DNA of 53,357 bases from Halobacillus dabanensis (GCF_900114165.1 NZ_FOSB01000017.1:1-53357); one strand, 5' to 3'; shown: positions 1 to 10,900, counted from the first letter of the stretch. Program-made: numbers and translations. The notes: a model not told the origin generated them from the sequence alone.

Positions 1-1
1 A

Positions 2-226
2 AATGCGCCTGTATATTATGAACATAAACAACGCCAGGAAACCAAAGAATTTAAAGAGATATACAAAGAACGTGCAGCACAAGAACGAAAGAATGGGGAA
101 ATGAAGAATTTCCATGGTTTAGATCGTGCCGAAGGGTATGGTCTAAGAAGTGTGTCTTCACAAACCAAGTTAACGGCAATAGCGGTTAACTTGAAGAGGA
201 TAGCGAAGATAATATCCTCTACCTGA
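2..226 (+). CDS. Transposase C-terminal end (partial, IS1182-like)
   Basis: An open frame enters from the left edge and stops at TGA 224-226, giving 74 residues. It is strongly basic and ends with a stretch (FHGLDRAEGYGLRSVSSQTK, then LTAIAVNLKRIAKII) typical of the C-terminus of DDE transposases of the IS1182 or related IS4/IS5-like group. There, a conserved glycine/arginine-rich segment is followed by a hydrophobic helix containing AxNLKR. The catalytic acidic residues would lie upstream of the window. The gene reads in the same direction as the interrupted glutamate synthase gene. The superfamily is fairly certain; the IS family is a guess. Confidence 0.65.
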   Translation, partial: NAPVYYEHKQRQETKEFKEIYKERAAQERKNGEMKNFHGLDRAEGYGLRSVSSQTKLTAIAVNLKRIAKIISST

Positions 227-238
227 GGCCACCAGCCT

Positions 239-277
239 CTCCCAAGATCCATTTTTATGGACCTTGGGAGTTTTTTT
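239..277 (+). terminator. Terminator at the end of the IS transposase
   Basis: A 14-bp stem (CTCCCAAGATCCAT pairing with ATGGACCTTGGGAG, one mismatch) with a TTTT loop is followed by seven T residues. It begins 12 bases after the transposase stop codon. It would also block transcription from the IS into the truncated gltB. Confidence 0.85.
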
Positions 278-418
278 ATGGGCTGAGCCGTATTCTCACA
301 AAAAATACCGTACTTTTTCAGTGGTCTCATACTGACTCAGATTCCTCATCACTTTTTTGAAGCTCAATGTGAAAAAGAAGATATATACCTTCCTGAAGCC
401 GGAAATTACGGCATTGGA

Positions 419-3400
419 ATGGTTTTTCTACCAGAAGACCATGATACCAGAATCGAATGCATGGAAGCGTTCGAACGGATCGTAAAAGAGGAAGGTCAAG
501 AGTTCCTCGGTTGGCGTACAGTGCCAGTCAACGATTCTTTCGTCGGGAATGATGCGAAGAAAACAAAACCTTTCATCAGACAAGGGTTCGTCGCTCCATC
601 AGATCAGATTCAAACACAAATGGATTTAGAACGCCGTCTTTATATCATAAGAAAGCGTGCCGAGGTTGAAATTGCTACGAAAGATGGGTTTGATGATTTC
701 TATATTAGTAGTCTTTCAACAAACACTATCGTATATAAAGGGATGCTGATTCCTGAACAGCTCGACTCCTTTTATATCGATTTGAATCATCCGGATTTCA
801 AAACGGCCCTCGCTTTAGTGCACTCCCGCTTTAGCACGAACACATTCCCGAGCTGGAAACGGTCACACCCGAACCGTTATACCATCCACAATGGAGAGTT
901 CAATACACTACGAGGCAATGTGAACTGGATGAGGGCACGCCAGGAACTTTGTAACTCTGAATATTTTAGTGAGGAAGATTTGGAGAAACTTCTTCCTGTC
1001 ATCGATTCAAATGGTAGTGACTCTTCCATGTTTGATAATGCTTTTGAATTCTTATACTTGTCTGGCCGTTCCCTTGCTCATACGGCAATGATGATGGTCC
1101 CTGAACCTTGGTCGAATGATGAAACCATCCAGGAAGACAAGAAGAATTTCTATGAATATCATAGTTGCTTGATGGAACCTTGGGATGGCCCGGCTGCCCT
1201 TGCTTACACAGACGGAAAGCAAATCGGTGCTTGTCTTGACCGTAATGGTTTGCGTCCTGCACGTTATTACGTTACAAAAGGCGGCATGATTGTACTAGGC
1301 TCAGAAGTAGGGGCATTGGACATTTTTGCGGATGACATTTTATATAAAGATCGTTTAGCGCCAGGGAAAATGCTGCTTGTCGACTTAGAAGAAGGGAAGA
1401 TCATCCCTGATGATGAGATTAAATTGCAGATTGCCCGTGAGCACCCTTATAAAGAATGGCTCGATGAACATAAATTCGAGTTGGCGGACCTTCCGGAGCC
1501 GATGGCGGAACATCGCCCAGTAGATAATCTGCTTGATCAGCAACTGGCATTCGGTTATACCACAGAAGAATTGAACAAAATTCTTATGCCAATGGTCAAT
1601 GACAAAAAGGACCCGGTCGGATCTATGGGATATGACTCCCCTCTCGCGGTATTATCTAAGAAACCTCAGCTGCTGTATAGCTACTTCAAGCAGTTGTTTG
1701 CACAGGTAACGAACCCGCCGATTGATGCGATTAGGGAAAAGCTGATTACCATGGTCGAAACGACTATCGGGGCAGAAGGGAATCTAGTTGATCCAAAGCC
1801 GGATAGCTGTCGTCAGATTCGCTTGCAAACTCCGATTCTGACTAATCGTGAATTGGAACAGCTTCGTCAACAGAACATTGAAGGGTTCCGTGCACGTAAC
1901 CTCTCTATTCTTTTCGACGCAAAAGAAGGGGGATTAAAGCCCGCCCTTGACCGTTTATGTAAGGAAGCTGATCAGGCGGTAGAAGAAGGAACAACATTAC
2001 TAGTACTTTCCGACCGTGGCATCAGCGAAGAATTTGCGGCGATTCCATCGTTGCTGGCTGTGTCAGGTTTGCATCATCATTTGATTAGAAAAGGCACACG
2101 AACAAAAGTGAGTATCTTGATAGAATCAGGGGAAGCACGCGAAGTGCATCACTTTGCAACTTTACTTGGATACGGAGCGGAAGGGATCAACCCTTATCTT
2201 GCTTATGAATCCTTAAGAGATTTACTGGAGAGAGATCTTGTTCAAGCAGAATCACATGAAGATGCAGTCCAAACTTATATCAAATCTGCGACAGACGGAA
2301 TTATTAAGGTTCTTTCCAAGATGGGTATTTCTACTATCCAAAGTTACCGTGGAGCTCAAATCTTTGAAGCGGTCGGGATTCATAAAGATGTTATCGATCA
2401 ATACTTTACAAGGACGGCTTCTCGTCTGGGCGGCATTGGTCTTGACATCATCGAAAAAGAAGTCCTCATGCGTCATGAAGTAGCATATGGGGAAACACGT
2501 GGATCTAACCGTACACTCGAAGCTGGTGACGAATTCCAGTATCGTAAAAACGGGGAAGACCATCAATACAATCCTCAGACGATTGCTACCTTGCAACATG
2601 CGTGTCGCTCCAATGATTATGATCTTTTTAAACAATATTCGAAAATGCTTACAGATGAAAATGACAACTTGCAGTCTCTACGCGGTTTGCTTTCCTTTAA
2701 GGAGCGTCCATCTATTCCCGTGGATGAAGTAGAGTCTGTCGAAGATATATGCAAGAGATTTAAGACTGGTGCAATGTCCTTCGGGTCCATCAGTGAAGAA
2801 GCCCACGAAGCCCTTGCTATCGCGATGAATCGCATCGGTGGCCGAAGCAACTCAGGGGAAGGTGGAGAGGATCCGAAGCGTTTTACGCCAGAAGAAAATG
2901 GTGACTTGAAGCGAAGTGCGATCAAGCAAGTCGCATCCGGACGCTTTGGAGTGAATAGCCATTACCTTGTGAATGCCGATGAAATTCAAATCAAAGTGGC
3001 TCAAGGAGCTAAGCCTGGAGAAGGAGGACACCTGCCAGGTAAGAAAGTATACCCATGGGTAGCGGAAGTCCGTGGCTCCACGCCTGGTGTGGAACTGATT
3101 TCTCCACCACCGCACCATGATATTTACTCCATTGAAGATTTGGCAGAGTTGATTTACAACTTGAAAAACGCGAACCCTCAAGCACGTGTGAGTGTGAAAT
3201 TGGTTTCCGCAGTCGGTGTCGGAACGATTGCTGCAGGTGTAGCAAAGGGACGTGCTGATCTTGTTTTGATCAGTGGTTACGACGGTGGTACAGGGGCCGC
3301 TCCACGAACGAGTATTAAACATACCGGTCTCCCTTGGGAAATCGGTCTAGCTGAAACTCACCAAACGCTTGTGCTCGACCGTTTGCGTGACCGAATTGTC

Positions 3401-4711
3401 GTCGAGACAGATGGTAAAATGATGACAGGGCGAGACGTCGTTGTCGCATCCTTGTTAGGGGCAGAAGAATATGGATTCTCAACTGCACCACTTGTAGTCC
3501 TTGGTTGTGTAATGATGCGTGTCTGTCATTTGAATACCTGCCCAGTAGGTGTAGCGACACAGGATCCAGAACTTCGTAAGAAATTTACGGGCGAAGCTGA
3601 TCATTTGGAAAACTTCATGCGCTTCATTGCACAAGAAGCACGTGAAATCATGGCGGAACTTGGTTTCCGTACCATCAACGAAATGATCGGCCGTACAGAT
3701 GTACTGGAAACCAACGAGGCCATCGATCACTGGAAAGCCAAAGGTATCGACTTGTCTGCTCTCCTTTACCAGCCTAATGTTCCAGCTGAATATGGGCGCT
3801 ATGCTGTTAGAAAACAGGATCACGCGCTAGAGAAGACTCTTGATGTAGAGGAACTTCTTCCTTTATGCAAGAAAGCGATTGAGACAGGTGAGCCGGTAGA
3901 AGGCACAGGTTCCATCCGTAACATCCACCGTGTCACCGGTACAATTCTGGGGAGTGAGATTACTCGCCGTTACGGGGCAGAAGGGCTTCCGGATGATACC
4001 GTCAAACTTACTTTCAAAGGATCTGCTGGTCAAAGTTTCGGTGCATTTATTCCAAAAGGGGTAACATTGCGACTTGTCGGTGATTCCAATGATTACGTTG
4101 GAAAAGGTTTGTCTGGAGGTAAAATCATCGTCCATCCATCGCAGAAGTCGTCCTTCAAACCAGAAGAGAACACGATAATCGGTAATGTATCCTTTTATGG
4201 AGCATCCGACGGAGAGGCTTATATCAACGGTTTAGCCGGCGAACGTTTCTGTGTACGTAATAGTGGCGCAGAAGTCGTGGTCGAAGGAGTCGGTGACCAT
4301 GGTTGTGAATACATGACCGGAGGTAAAGTCGTCGTACTCGGAGGAACAGGACGTAACTTCGCTGCAGGTATGTCCGGAGGTGTCGCTTACATTCTTGATG
4401 AAGGTAAGCAGCCATTTGAAACAAAATGCAACAAAGAACTTGTCCATTTGCATCAGCTTTCGGATGTACAAGAAATTCAAGAACTCTATGACATGATAGA
4501 AAAACATGTTTCTTATACAAATAGTCCATTAGGTCAAAAGATTCTAGCTAATTGGGGCGATTATGTATCTAAATTTGTCAAGGTCATCCCGAGAGATTAC
4601 TTGGCTATGCAAGAGAAAATCAAGTATTTGAAAGATAGTGGTCTTGAGAAATTTGATGCAGAAATGACCGCTTTTGAAGAAAGAAACAAACCGGTAGAAA
4701 CAGTCAAATAA
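419..4711 (+). CDS. gltB: Glutamate synthase large subunit, 5' end removed by an IS insertion
   Basis: Large (alpha) subunit of NADPH-dependent glutamate synthase (GOGAT; called gltA in B. subtilis), which makes two glutamates from glutamine and 2-oxoglutarate. The first ATG of the open frame is 419, but clear GltB homology continues upstream in frame to about base 323 (GLILTQIP, then residues up to GIGMV), where it breaks off at the IS junction. Counting from 419, 1430 residues remain against about 1520 in the family. The N-terminal 60-70 residues, including the catalytic Cys1 of the class II glutaminase domain, are missing. Present are the rest of the amidotransferase domain, the central domain, the FMN-binding synthase domain, the 3Fe-4S cysteines (C1030, C1036, C1041 in [12 protein letters not shown]) and the glycine-rich C-terminal beta-helix. 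ATG 419 has no convincing ribosome-binding site. Glutaminase-dependent activity should be lost unless an intact copy exists elsewhere; an ammonia-dependent remnant activity is conceivable. Confidence 0.93.
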   Translation: MVFLPEDHDTRIECMEAFERIVKEEGQEFLGWRTVPVNDSFVGNDAKKTKPFIRQGFVAPSDQIQTQMDLERRLYIIRKRAEVEIATKDGFDDFYISSLSTNTIVYKGMLIPEQLDSFYIDLNHPDFKTALALVHSRFSTNTFPSWKRSHPNRYTIHNGEFNTLRGNVNWMRARQELCNSEYFSEEDLEKLLPVIDSNGSDSSMFDNAFEFLYLSGRSLAHTAMMMVPEPWSNDETIQEDKKNFYEYHSCLMEPWDGPAALAYTDGKQIGACLDRNGLRPARYYVTKGGMIVLGSEVGALDIFADDILYKDRLAPGKMLLVDLEEGKIIPDDEIKLQIAREHPYKEWLDEHKFELADLPEPMAEHRPVDNLLDQQLAFGYTTEELNKILMPMVNDKKDPVGSMGYDSPLAVLSKKPQLLYSYFKQLFAQVTNPPIDAIREKLITMVETTIGAEGNLVDPKPDSCRQIRLQTPILTNRELEQLRQQNIEGFRARNLSILFDAKEGGLKPALDRLCKEADQAVEEGTTLLVLSDRGISEEFAAIPSLLAVSGLHHHLIRKGTRTKVSILIESGEAREVHHFATLLGYGAEGINPYLAYESLRDLLERDLVQAESHEDAVQTYIKSATDGIIKVLSKMGISTIQSYRGAQIFEAVGIHKDVIDQYFTRTASRLGGIGLDIIEKEVLMRHEVAYGETRGSNRTLEAGDEFQYRKNGEDHQYNPQTIATLQHACRSNDYDLFKQYSKMLTDENDNLQSLRGLLSFKERPSIPVDEVESVEDICKRFKTGAMSFGSISEEAHEALAIAMNRIGGRSNSGEGGEDPKRFTPEENGDLKRSAIKQVASGRFGVNSHYLVNADEIQIKVAQGAKPGEGGHLPGKKVYPWVAEVRGSTPGVELISPPPHHDIYSIEDLAELIYNLKNANPQARVSVKLVSAVGVGTIAAGVAKGRADLVLISGYDGGTGAAPRTSIKHTGLPWEIGLAETHQTLVLDRLRDRIVVETDGKMMTGRDVVVASLLGAEEYGFSTAPLVVLGCVMMRVCHLNTCPVGVATQDPELRKKFTGEADHLENFMRFIAQEAREIMAELGFRTINEMIGRTDVLETNEAIDHWKAKGIDLSALLYQPNVPAEYGRYAVRKQDHALEKTLDVEELLPLCKKAIETGEPVEGTGSIRNIHRVTGTILGSEITRRYGAEGLPDDTVKLTFKGSAGQSFGAFIPKGVTLRLVGDSNDYVGKGLSGGKIIVHPSQKSSFKPEENTIIGNVSFYGASDGEAYINGLAGERFCVRNSGAEVVVEGVGDHGCEYMTGGKVVVLGGTGRNFAAGMSGGVAYILDEGKQPFETKCNKELVHLHQLSDVQEIQELYDMIEKHVSYTNSPLGQKILANWGDYVSKFVKVIPRDYLAMQEKIKYLKDSGLEKFDAEMTAFEERNKPVETVK

Positions 4712-4730
4712 TGGCGAAGGGGGAGATCTG

Positions 4731-6218
4731 ATGGGTAAGTCTACTGGATTCATGGAATACAATCGCCAATCAACACCGGAGCGCGATCCTGAAACACGAA
4801 TAAAAGATTGGGAAGATTATAAACTTCCCCTGTCAGATGAAGAAGCACAAAAGCAAGGGGCACGCTGCATGGACTGTGGCGTTCCTACTTGCCACTCCGG
4901 AATGGAGATCAACGGCATCACAACAGGTTGCCCTGTGTATCACCTTATTCCAGAATGGAACGACCTTGTATATCAAGGAAAGTGGAAGGAAGCTTTGCAG
5001 AAGGAACATGAAATGAACAATTTCCCGGAATTCACAGGTTTCGCCTGTCCGGCACCTTGTGAAGGGGCATGTGTCTTAGGCATCAACGAACCTCCTGTGG
5101 CTATTCGTAGTGTCGAACGTTCCATTATCGAAAAAGGTTTTGAAGAAGGGTGGGTTCAACCACAACCACCAGCTTACCGTACGGGTAAACAGGTTGCTGT
5201 TGTCGGTTCAGGGCCTGCAGGGCTAGCAGCAGCAGCTCAGCTGAACAAAGCCGGTCATTGGGTCACCGTTTACGAACGGAACGATCGTGTAGGCGGGTTG
5301 CTGACGTATGGCATTCCAGAAATGAAGCTGCCTTATTCTGTTGTGGAACGTCGGGTCAACATTTTGAAGCAAGAGGGAATCAGATTCATGACGAACACGG
5401 AAGTAGGAAGAGACTACCCCGTGTCCCGTTTGAATGAAGAATATGATACCGTCATTCTTTGTGGTGGTGCTACTACTCCAAGGAACCTTGAGGTGGATGG
5501 ACGGAACTTGAAAGGCATCCATTATGCAATGGATTTCCTTCATTCCAATACAAAAAGCCTTCTTGATTCCGATCATCAGGATGGAAATTACATCAGTGCG
5601 AAAGATAAAAATGTCATCGTTATCGGTGGTGGGGATACCGGAACCGACTGTATGGCTACATCTATGCGTCACGGATGTAAGACATTAACTCAATTCGATA
5701 TTTATGATAAAAAAGGTTCGACACGTGATAACGAAGTCAACCCATGGCCACAGTTCCCTATCATTCACCGCGTCGAGTATGGTCAAAAAGAAGCAGAAGC
5801 GAAGTTTGATAAAGATCCACGTGCTTATGCTGTCATGACAAAGAAATTTGTAGGCGATGAAAACAACCGTATCAAAGAAGTGCATACAATAGATGTTGCG
5901 CTCTCTTATGATGAAAAAGGCAACAAAGTCCGTACCGAGATTCCAGGAACAGAAAAAGTATGGGAAGCAGACCTTGTCTTGCTTGCTATCGGTTTCAGTG
6001 GACCAGAACAAGATTTGATTGATAAGCTGGGTATTGAAACGACGGTGCGTTCGAACGTTGCTGCACAGTATGGGAAATATACGACGAATGTGGAAGGTGT
6101 TTTTGCAGCTGGAGACATGCGTCGTGGCCAAAGCCTAATTGTATGGGCAATTAATGAAGGGCGTGAAGTGGCCCGCGAATGCGACCGTTATATGATGGGA
6201 AGCACTCAACTGCCATAA
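4731..6218 (+). CDS. gltD: Glutamate synthase (NADPH) small subunit
   Basis: Beta subunit of glutamate synthase (gltB in B. subtilis), 495 residues, the normal length. It passes electrons from NADPH through FAD and iron-sulfur centres to the large subunit. Visible motifs are the N-terminal cysteine clusters ([10 protein letters not shown] and CPAPCEGAC), the FAD-binding [15 protein letters not shown] around residue 158, the NADPH-binding GGGDTGTDC and the C-terminal FAD motif [16 protein letters not shown]. It starts 19 bases after the large-subunit stop with a strong GGGGGAG ribosome-binding site and forms an operon with it. The gene is intact although its partner is truncated, so it may be expressed without a functional complex. 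A paralogue role as a stand-alone reductase is possible but not indicated. Confidence 0.95.
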   Translation: MGKSTGFMEYNRQSTPERDPETRIKDWEDYKLPLSDEEAQKQGARCMDCGVPTCHSGMEINGITTGCPVYHLIPEWNDLVYQGKWKEALQKEHEMNNFPEFTGFACPAPCEGACVLGINEPPVAIRSVERSIIEKGFEEGWVQPQPPAYRTGKQVAVVGSGPAGLAAAAQLNKAGHWVTVYERNDRVGGLLTYGIPEMKLPYSVVERRVNILKQEGIRFMTNTEVGRDYPVSRLNEEYDTVILCGGATTPRNLEVDGRNLKGIHYAMDFLHSNTKSLLDSDHQDGNYISAKDKNVIVIGGGDTGTDCMATSMRHGCKTLTQFDIYDKKGSTRDNEVNPWPQFPIIHRVEYGQKEAEAKFDKDPRAYAVMTKKFVGDENNRIKEVHTIDVALSYDEKGNKVRTEIPGTEKVWEADLVLLAIGFSGPEQDLIDKLGIETTVRSNVAAQYGKYTTNVEGVFAAGDMRRGQSLIVWAINEGREVARECDRYMMGSTQLP

Positions 6219-6278
6219 ACACTTCTATTTGAAGTGACTGGGGGATACACTTGTTGTCTTTCCTAATTTGAAATAAAG

Positions 6279-6323
6279 ACGCGTGAAATCAAGATGATCC
6301 ATTCTGATTTCACGCGTTTTTTG
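6279..6323 (+). terminator. Terminator after gltBD
   Basis: A perfect 13-bp stem, ACGCGTGAAATCA with TGATTTCACGCGT, is followed by TTTTTT. It lies about 60 bases after the gltD stop. Confidence 0.9.
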
Positions 6324-6485
6324 TTGTCTCCGCTTCTTTTGGTTATTTAGAAAACCATACTTGTACACTACTCCCTGAGTGTGTACGTATCCAGTTCTAA
6401 TGTACAGTGGCTAGCTGACGTATTTCTAATTAGTATGGAAAGTAAGGTCAAATCGGTAAACACACCTATAAAACTATATGGTTGT

Positions 6486-6511
6486 GTTTATTTTGTCGAA
6501 TGGATGGGTAC
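6486..6511 (+). promoter_or_regulatory. SigB-type general stress promoter of katE
   Basis: GTTTAT at 6486-6491 and GGGTAC at 6506-6511 are separated by 14 bases. This matches the Bacillus SigB consensus (GTTTaa, 12-15 bases, GGGtAt). It lies 62 bases upstream of the catalase start. In B. subtilis katE is a classic SigB-dependent gene, so the position and function agree. The rest of the 6324-6485 interval shows nothing else I can name. Confidence 0.75.
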
Positions 6512-6573
6512 TTACATTGTAATGGTTATTAAATACTTACCGTTCCAATGAATGGTTTACAAGGAGGAGCTCA

Positions 6574-8610
6574 ATGAGTAACAAACGTACTAGTAAAGAC
6601 GAGCAGCTTGATCAGTTTAGGGTAGACGACTCTGGAAAGCATCTGACGACAAACCATGGGGTCAAAGTATCGGAGGATGAATTCTCTCTGAAAGCCGGTG
6701 AACGTGGACCGACTCTTCTGGAGGACTTTCATTTTCGTGAAAAAATGACCCATTTCGACCATGAGCGTATCCCGGAGCGTATTGTGCACGCAAGAGGATT
6801 TTCCGCTCACGGGGAATTCCAATTGTATGAATCTCTTGAAAAATATACGAAGGCAGACTTCTTGAATGATACATCAAAAACAACGCCGACTTTTGTTAGG
6901 TTCTCGACCGTCGCCGGTTCCAAAGGTTCGGGAGAAACTGTACGTGATGTACGTGGTTTTTCAACGAAATTTTACACAGAAGAAGGGAACTATGATTTAG
7001 TCGGAAATAACATACCTGTATTCTTCATCCAGGACGCTATCAAATTTCCTGACCTTGTACACGCGCTAAAACCAGAGCCACATAACGGAATGCCTCAAGC
7101 GGCATCAGCCCATGATACATTTTGGGATTTTATTGCTCAAAACCAGGAGTCCGCTCATATGGCCATGTGGGCAATGTCCGACCGTGCCATTCCCAGAAGC
7201 TTTCGAATGATGGAAGGTTTCGGTGTCCATACCTTCCGTCTCGTAAACAAAGAAGGGAAAGCTCACTTCGTTAAGTTCCACTGGAAGCCGGTATTAGGTA
7301 CACATTCCCTCGTATGGGACGAAGCACAGAAAATCAATGGTAAGGACACGGATTTCCACCGTGGTGATCTATTTAGTTCTATAGAGGATGGTGACTATCC
7401 TGAATATGAACTGGGTATTCAGGTTATACCGGAAGAAGACGAGTTCAATTTCGATTTTGATGTCCTCGATCCGACTAAAGTGTGGCCAGAAGAAGATGTA
7501 CCGGTCCAAATCGTCGGTAAAATGACATTGAACCGAAATGTGGACAACGTATTTGCTGAAAACGAACAAGTCGCCTTCCACCCTGGAAATGTAGTACCTG
7601 GAATCGACTTTACCAATGACCCATTGCTTCAGGGGCGTCTATTCTCCTACACAGATACACAGTTGATTCGTTTAGGCGGACCGAACTTCCACGAGCTGCC
7701 GATTAATCGTCCTGTGTGCCCGTTCTTTAACAACCAGCGGGATGGATATGGCCGTCAGACGATAAATAGAGGGCAGGTCAGTTACCATAAAAATTCCTTG
7801 GCGAAAAATACACCAACCCCAGCAAGTGAAGAAGAGGGTGGCTATTCACACTACCAGGAGAAAGTGGAAGGGCATAAAGTACGCGCGCGGAGTGAAAGTT
7901 TCAAAGACCATTTCTCCCAAGCGACATTGTTCTGGAATAGTATGAGTGATCATGAAAAAGAACATATCATTCAAGCATTCAGTTTTGAGCTAGGAAAAGT
8001 AGAAAGTGAATCGGTCCGCGAGGATATCGTAGAAATGTTCTCTAACGTCAGCTTGGAGCTTGTCCAAGGATTCGCACCGAACATTGGTGTCACCCCTCCA
8101 CAAAGTGGTGGTTCCGATGTAACTAAGGCTTCCCCAGCGCTAAGCCAAGCGAATACCGTACACAAGCCAGACACGCGTAAAGTTGGTGTCATATTGGCAA
8201 ACGGATTCAATGACAAAGATGTGAAGAAGACGCTTGAAAAGCTTTCTGATGAGGGAATTGTGACGGAAATAATCAGTGAAAAGCAAGGAACCATCAAAGG
8301 TGAGAGCGGTACTGAATTAAAAGTGGATCATACATTCCTTACAATCGATTCCGTCCTGTATGATGCTCTCTATGCAGTCGGTGGGAAGGAGGAAGGAGAA
8401 GCGTTCAAAAAGCATGCTTCTCATTTCCTGAATGAAGCCTTTTCTCATTACAAACCACTTGGTGCCACTCATAATGGTATCGAATGGCTAAGCCTCAATA
8501 AACTGGACGGATATAATGGTGTGGTGACTGGGGATGATCCAAGTGGATTCGCAAAAGAATTTACGCAAGCTGTAGCCGCCCACCGTTATTGGGATCGACA
8601 AATGGTATAA
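6574..8610 (+). CDS. katE: Large-subunit (clade 2) catalase, KatE type
   Basis: Haem catalase, 678 residues, which converts hydrogen peroxide to water and oxygen in the cytoplasm. The length and the C-terminal extension put it with the large-subunit HPII/KatE catalases rather than the small ones of about 480 residues. Catalytic His72 is in [15 protein letters not shown], the distal region is [20 protein letters not shown], and the haem tyrosine is in [15 protein letters not shown]. From about residue 530 there is a class I amidotransferase/DJ-1-like domain ([16 protein letters not shown] onward). The start has an AAGGAGG ribosome-binding site. It stands alone between terminators and behind a SigB-type promoter, so it probably serves general stress and stationary-phase peroxide resistance. 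Confidence 0.95.
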   Translation: MSNKRTSKDEQLDQFRVDDSGKHLTTNHGVKVSEDEFSLKAGERGPTLLEDFHFREKMTHFDHERIPERIVHARGFSAHGEFQLYESLEKYTKADFLNDTSKTTPTFVRFSTVAGSKGSGETVRDVRGFSTKFYTEEGNYDLVGNNIPVFFIQDAIKFPDLVHALKPEPHNGMPQAASAHDTFWDFIAQNQESAHMAMWAMSDRAIPRSFRMMEGFGVHTFRLVNKEGKAHFVKFHWKPVLGTHSLVWDEAQKINGKDTDFHRGDLFSSIEDGDYPEYELGIQVIPEEDEFNFDFDVLDPTKVWPEEDVPVQIVGKMTLNRNVDNVFAENEQVAFHPGNVVPGIDFTNDPLLQGRLFSYTDTQLIRLGGPNFHELPINRPVCPFFNNQRDGYGRQTINRGQVSYHKNSLAKNTPTPASEEEGGYSHYQEKVEGHKVRARSESFKDHFSQATLFWNSMSDHEKEHIIQAFSFELGKVESESVREDIVEMFSNVSLELVQGFAPNIGVTPPQSGGSDVTKASPALSQANTVHKPDTRKVGVILANGFNDKDVKKTLEKLSDEGIVTEIISEKQGTIKGESGTELKVDHTFLTIDSVLYDALYAVGGKEEGEAFKKHASHFLNEAFSHYKPLGATHNGIEWLSLNKLDGYNGVVTGDDPSGFAKEFTQAVAAHRYWDRQMV

Positions 8611-8621
8611 ATATGAAATAA

Positions 8622-8657
8622 AACCGACCTTGGGCCACCACCCAAGGTCGGTTTTTT
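8622..8657 (+). terminator. Terminator after katE
   Basis: AACCGACCTTGGG pairs with CCCAAGGTCGGTT and is followed by a run of T. It begins 11 bases after the katE stop codon. Confidence 0.92.
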
Positions 8658-8696
8658 TATGAAAAATATGTTGATTTCCCCCTTCCTATCTTCAAC

Positions 8697-9092
8697 AAAA
8701 TGGCAGTATTCCGGAAGACACAATTTCGAGTTATTGTGAGCGCTCTAGGGGCTACGGGAACGTTCCGCCCCTGGCCTATATGTGTTTCTCGAAATCACCT
8801 TACATGAACCTGCCATATGTGACTGGAAGAATTATGCTATAACGTCGGGGGGATAGCATTTTCCGCCCCCAATGCTTCTCTCCTGTGAAGGTAGTTTCGA
8901 GCATCTCTTTATCCGTATGGTGGGTGGGGAAAACGGGGAGACTCCTGCGGGAATGGATGGGCAGGCGAGACCCCGCAGAGCTTTAGCTCGAGGAGGCTCA
9001 CCGCCCGCCCCACGGAAAGCGAACCTTTTCCCGTAGACCCTAAACTCCCCCTAAAGTCTCGAAACTGAGTCTTCCCTTAAAGGGAGCTTTAG
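8697..9092. repeat. GC-rich intergenic repeat, copy A (composite of two elements)
   Basis: It starts with TGGCAGTATTCCGGAAGAC then TTTCGAG, and ends with CTCGAAACTGAGTCTTCC, the same inverted ends seen in five other copies. The middle contains GGGGAGACTCCTGCGGG, GCGAGACCCCGCAG and GAGGAGGCTCACCGCCCGCC. Internal copies of the end sequences (TTCTCGAAATCACC near 8792 and TAGTTTCGAGCA near 8892) suggest that two elements lie side by side. No coding frame is evident. It fills most of the gap between katE and the small gene at 9223. Confidence 0.7.
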
Positions 9093-9157
9093 TGGAGGAT
9101 AAAAAGCCTAGTAGATAAGATTTTATGGGGGAAAAGGAACGATATTTCGTATAGATT

Positions 9158-9184
9158 GTTTAAATGGCGTGAATATAAGGGAAA
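9158..9184 (+). promoter_or_regulatory. SigB-like promoter of the 22-codon gene
   Basis: GTTTAA at 9158-9163 (perfect -35) and GGGAAA at 9179-9184 are separated by 15 bases. It lies 39 bases before the start codon of the small gene. The -10 differs by one base from the common GGGTAT/GGGAAT forms. Confidence 0.5.
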
Positions 9185-9222
9185 GGAAGAACAAACACAA
9201 AAAAAGACGAAGAGGTGATCCC

Positions 9223-9291
9223 ATGATTCGTACAATTTTAATGATCATTGGTTTAATCGTTGTGATTAGCTTCATTATTTCCATGCTATAA
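9223..9291 (+). CDS. 22-residue hydrophobic membrane peptide
   Basis: A short frame, ATG 9223 to TAA 9289-9291, encodes 22 residues: a short MIRT head followed by a single hydrophobic helix rich in Ile, Val and Leu (LMIIGLIVVISFIISML). A good ribosome-binding site (GAGGTGAT) lies 6-7 bases before the ATG. A SigB-like promoter lies upstream and a hairpin follows, so the unit looks like a complete monocistronic small gene. I do not recognise the family. Such one-helix peptides in Bacillaceae are often stress or membrane regulators, but no function can be assigned here. Confidence 0.6.
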   Translation: MIRTILMIIGLIVVISFIISML

Positions 9292-9322
9292 TATCCTACT
9301 TACCACATGTATTATTAATCAT

Positions 9323-9358
9323 AGGAGTGTCCAGTATAGATGACTGGCCACTCCTATT
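9323..9358 (+). terminator. Hairpin after the small membrane peptide gene
   Basis: AGGAGTGTCCAGT pairs with ACTGGCCACTCCT (13 bp, one G-T pair) around a 7-base loop. The T tract is weak (ATTTAG). It is probably the terminator of the gene at 9223. Confidence 0.65.
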
Positions 9359-9506
9359 TAGTGTGCTGAGGTGCCTCGTAAAGTATGGGGGCTTATTTAT
9401 GTTAACCTTATTATCATATTTAAATTACTTCCTGCCAATGAGGTCGTTTCATGCTATTCGGTAATCTCTTGTATAATAGAATAAACAGAATTTAGGAGGG
9501 CCTATG

Positions 9507-10856
9507 ATGAAAGAAGCAGTGCAATTACATAAAGATCAGTTTATTGAGGAATTGAAACAGTATCTAAGCATTCCAAGCATATCTTCCTTATCGAAACACA
9601 AAGAAGACGTACAGCGAGCTGCAGATTGGACAGCAAATGCCTTGAAGGATGCAGGAATGGAAAATGTTGAAGTCATTCCGACAAACGGCCACCCTGTTGT
9701 ATATGGGGACTATCTTCATGCTGAAGGAAAGCCTACTGTCCTCGTTTATGGTCATTATGATGTTCAACCGGAAGATCCAGTTGACTTGTGGGACACTCCT
9801 CCGTTTGACCCGGTCATACGTGATGGTAAATTGTATGCTCGTGGGGCTACAGATGATAAAGGCCAGCTCTTTATTCATATCAAAGCCGTAGATTTACTGA
9901 TGAAAGAAGAAGGCGAACTTCCAGTCAACGTCAAATTCGTCATAGAAGGGGAAGAGGAGATTGCCAGTCCGAACCTTGCTCCGTTTATTAGTGAAAATGA
10001 AGGGAAGCTTGCCTGTGATGCTGTGGTCATAAGTGATACGTCCTTCAGTGAAAAAGGGCAGCCAGCTCTATGCACATCTCTTCGCGGAGCGCTTGCCATG
10101 GAATTGACTGTATCGACAGCTAATTCTGACTTGCATTCAGGAACTTATGGTGGCGGGGTGCCGAATTCCATTCATGCCCTCGTGCAATTGCTTGATTCCT
10201 TGCATGGGAAGGATGGGAAAATTGCAGTCGATGGTTTTTATGATGGTGTCCCTGAGCCCACGGAAGCTTTAAGAAATGAAGTGGCAGAGGTACCATTCAA
10301 CGAAGAGCGGACAAAGCAGGAGCTAGACCTTGAGGATTTATATGGGGAAGAAGGGTTTACCTTCCAGGAGAGGGTCGGCATACGTCCAACTTTGGAGATT
10401 AATGGAATTACAGGTGGATTCCAGGGAGAAGGTTTGAAGACGATCGTCCCTAAACAAGCGAGTGCGAAAATCAGTTGCCGACTAGTCGGAGAGCAAGACC
10501 CTCAGGCGGTTTACGAGGCGATCGAGAATCATATCAATAAAAATAAGCCTGTGGGTGCTAAAGTGGGTCTCCATCAGTATATTAAGGCAGATCCTGTGGC
10601 GATCGATTCTCAAAACTCTTATATTCAAGCAGCAGCTGATGCTTTTGAAAATGTATATGATGTGCGTCCATTGTTCCCGAAAGAAGGCGGATCGATTCCG
10701 ATTGTTGAAGTATTCGGGCGGGTGTTGGATGCTCCCGTCGTCTTGATGGGGTTCGGGTTGCCTACAGAGAACTTGCATGCACCTAACGAACACTTCCATC
10801 TTGAAAATTTCACAAAAGGAATAGAAACGGTTTGCGAATACTTTAAGAAGTTATAA
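9507..10856 (+). CDS. M20 family dipeptidase / metallopeptidase
   Basis: About 449 residues, the usual size for M20A/M20F dipeptidases, which cleave dipeptides with a two-zinc centre in the cytoplasm. Visible zinc-ligand motifs in order are YGHYDVQPEDP (His, Asp), ARGATDDKGQ (bridging Asp), EGEEEIAS (general base and ligand Glu), ISDTSF (Asp) and the terminal LHAPNEHFHLEN (His). A lid/dimerisation domain sits between, including the conserved SGTYGGGVPN. Two ATGs are adjacent (9504 and 9507). AGGAGG at 9494-9499 is better spaced from 9507, which I chose. The gene is monocistronic, with a TATAAT at 9472-9477 upstream and a terminator downstream. Substrate is not deducible; beta-Ala-Xaa or general dipeptides are typical. 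Confidence 0.9.
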   Translation: MKEAVQLHKDQFIEELKQYLSIPSISSLSKHKEDVQRAADWTANALKDAGMENVEVIPTNGHPVVYGDYLHAEGKPTVLVYGHYDVQPEDPVDLWDTPPFDPVIRDGKLYARGATDDKGQLFIHIKAVDLLMKEEGELPVNVKFVIEGEEEIASPNLAPFISENEGKLACDAVVISDTSFSEKGQPALCTSLRGALAMELTVSTANSDLHSGTYGGGVPNSIHALVQLLDSLHGKDGKIAVDGFYDGVPEPTEALRNEVAEVPFNEERTKQELDLEDLYGEEGFTFQERVGIRPTLEINGITGGFQGEGLKTIVPKQASAKISCRLVGEQDPQAVYEAIENHINKNKPVGAKVGLHQYIKADPVAIDSQNSYIQAAADAFENVYDVRPLFPKEGGSIPIVEVFGRVLDAPVVLMGFGLPTENLHAPNEHFHLENFTKGIETVCEYFKKL

Positions 10857-10862
10857 GGTGGA

Positions 10863-10900
10863 AAGGTTGAGGGTCGTCTGTGATTCTCAACCTTTTTCTC
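10863..10900. terminator. Terminator between the dipeptidase and the leftward grpB gene
   Basis: AAAGGTTGAG and CTCAACCTTT form a 10-bp stem followed by T residues. It overlaps the 3' end of the convergent GrpB gene. The left arm is preceded by only a few A residues on the + strand, so it mainly serves the rightward dipeptidase gene. Confidence 0.8.

Larger units (their letters stand above)
1..322 (+). mobile_element. Right end of an insertion sequence (transposase tail plus terminal region)
   Basis: The window opens inside an insertion sequence. It holds the last 74 codons of a transposase, a strong terminator hairpin and about 45 further bases before glutamate synthase homology begins near base 323. 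The transition is sharp: upstream of about base 323 the gltB frame gives unrelated residues and a stop at 284-286, downstream it reads as typical GltB. The exact right end is not certain because the left end and its inverted repeat lie outside the window. The tail CTTTTTCAGTGG resembles ends I associate with IS1182-type elements (recollection, not checked). Confidence 0.7.

Noticed and set aside
2852-3322. A 156-codon frame on the minus strand opposite gltB
   Set aside because: Composition is irregular and it overlaps the conserved FMN and iron-sulfur part of GltB; a shadow frame.
5223-6131. Open frames of about 148 codons on the minus strand opposite gltD
   Set aside because: They lie wholly within a well-supported gene, show no family motifs or ribosome-binding site, and are typical antisense shadows.
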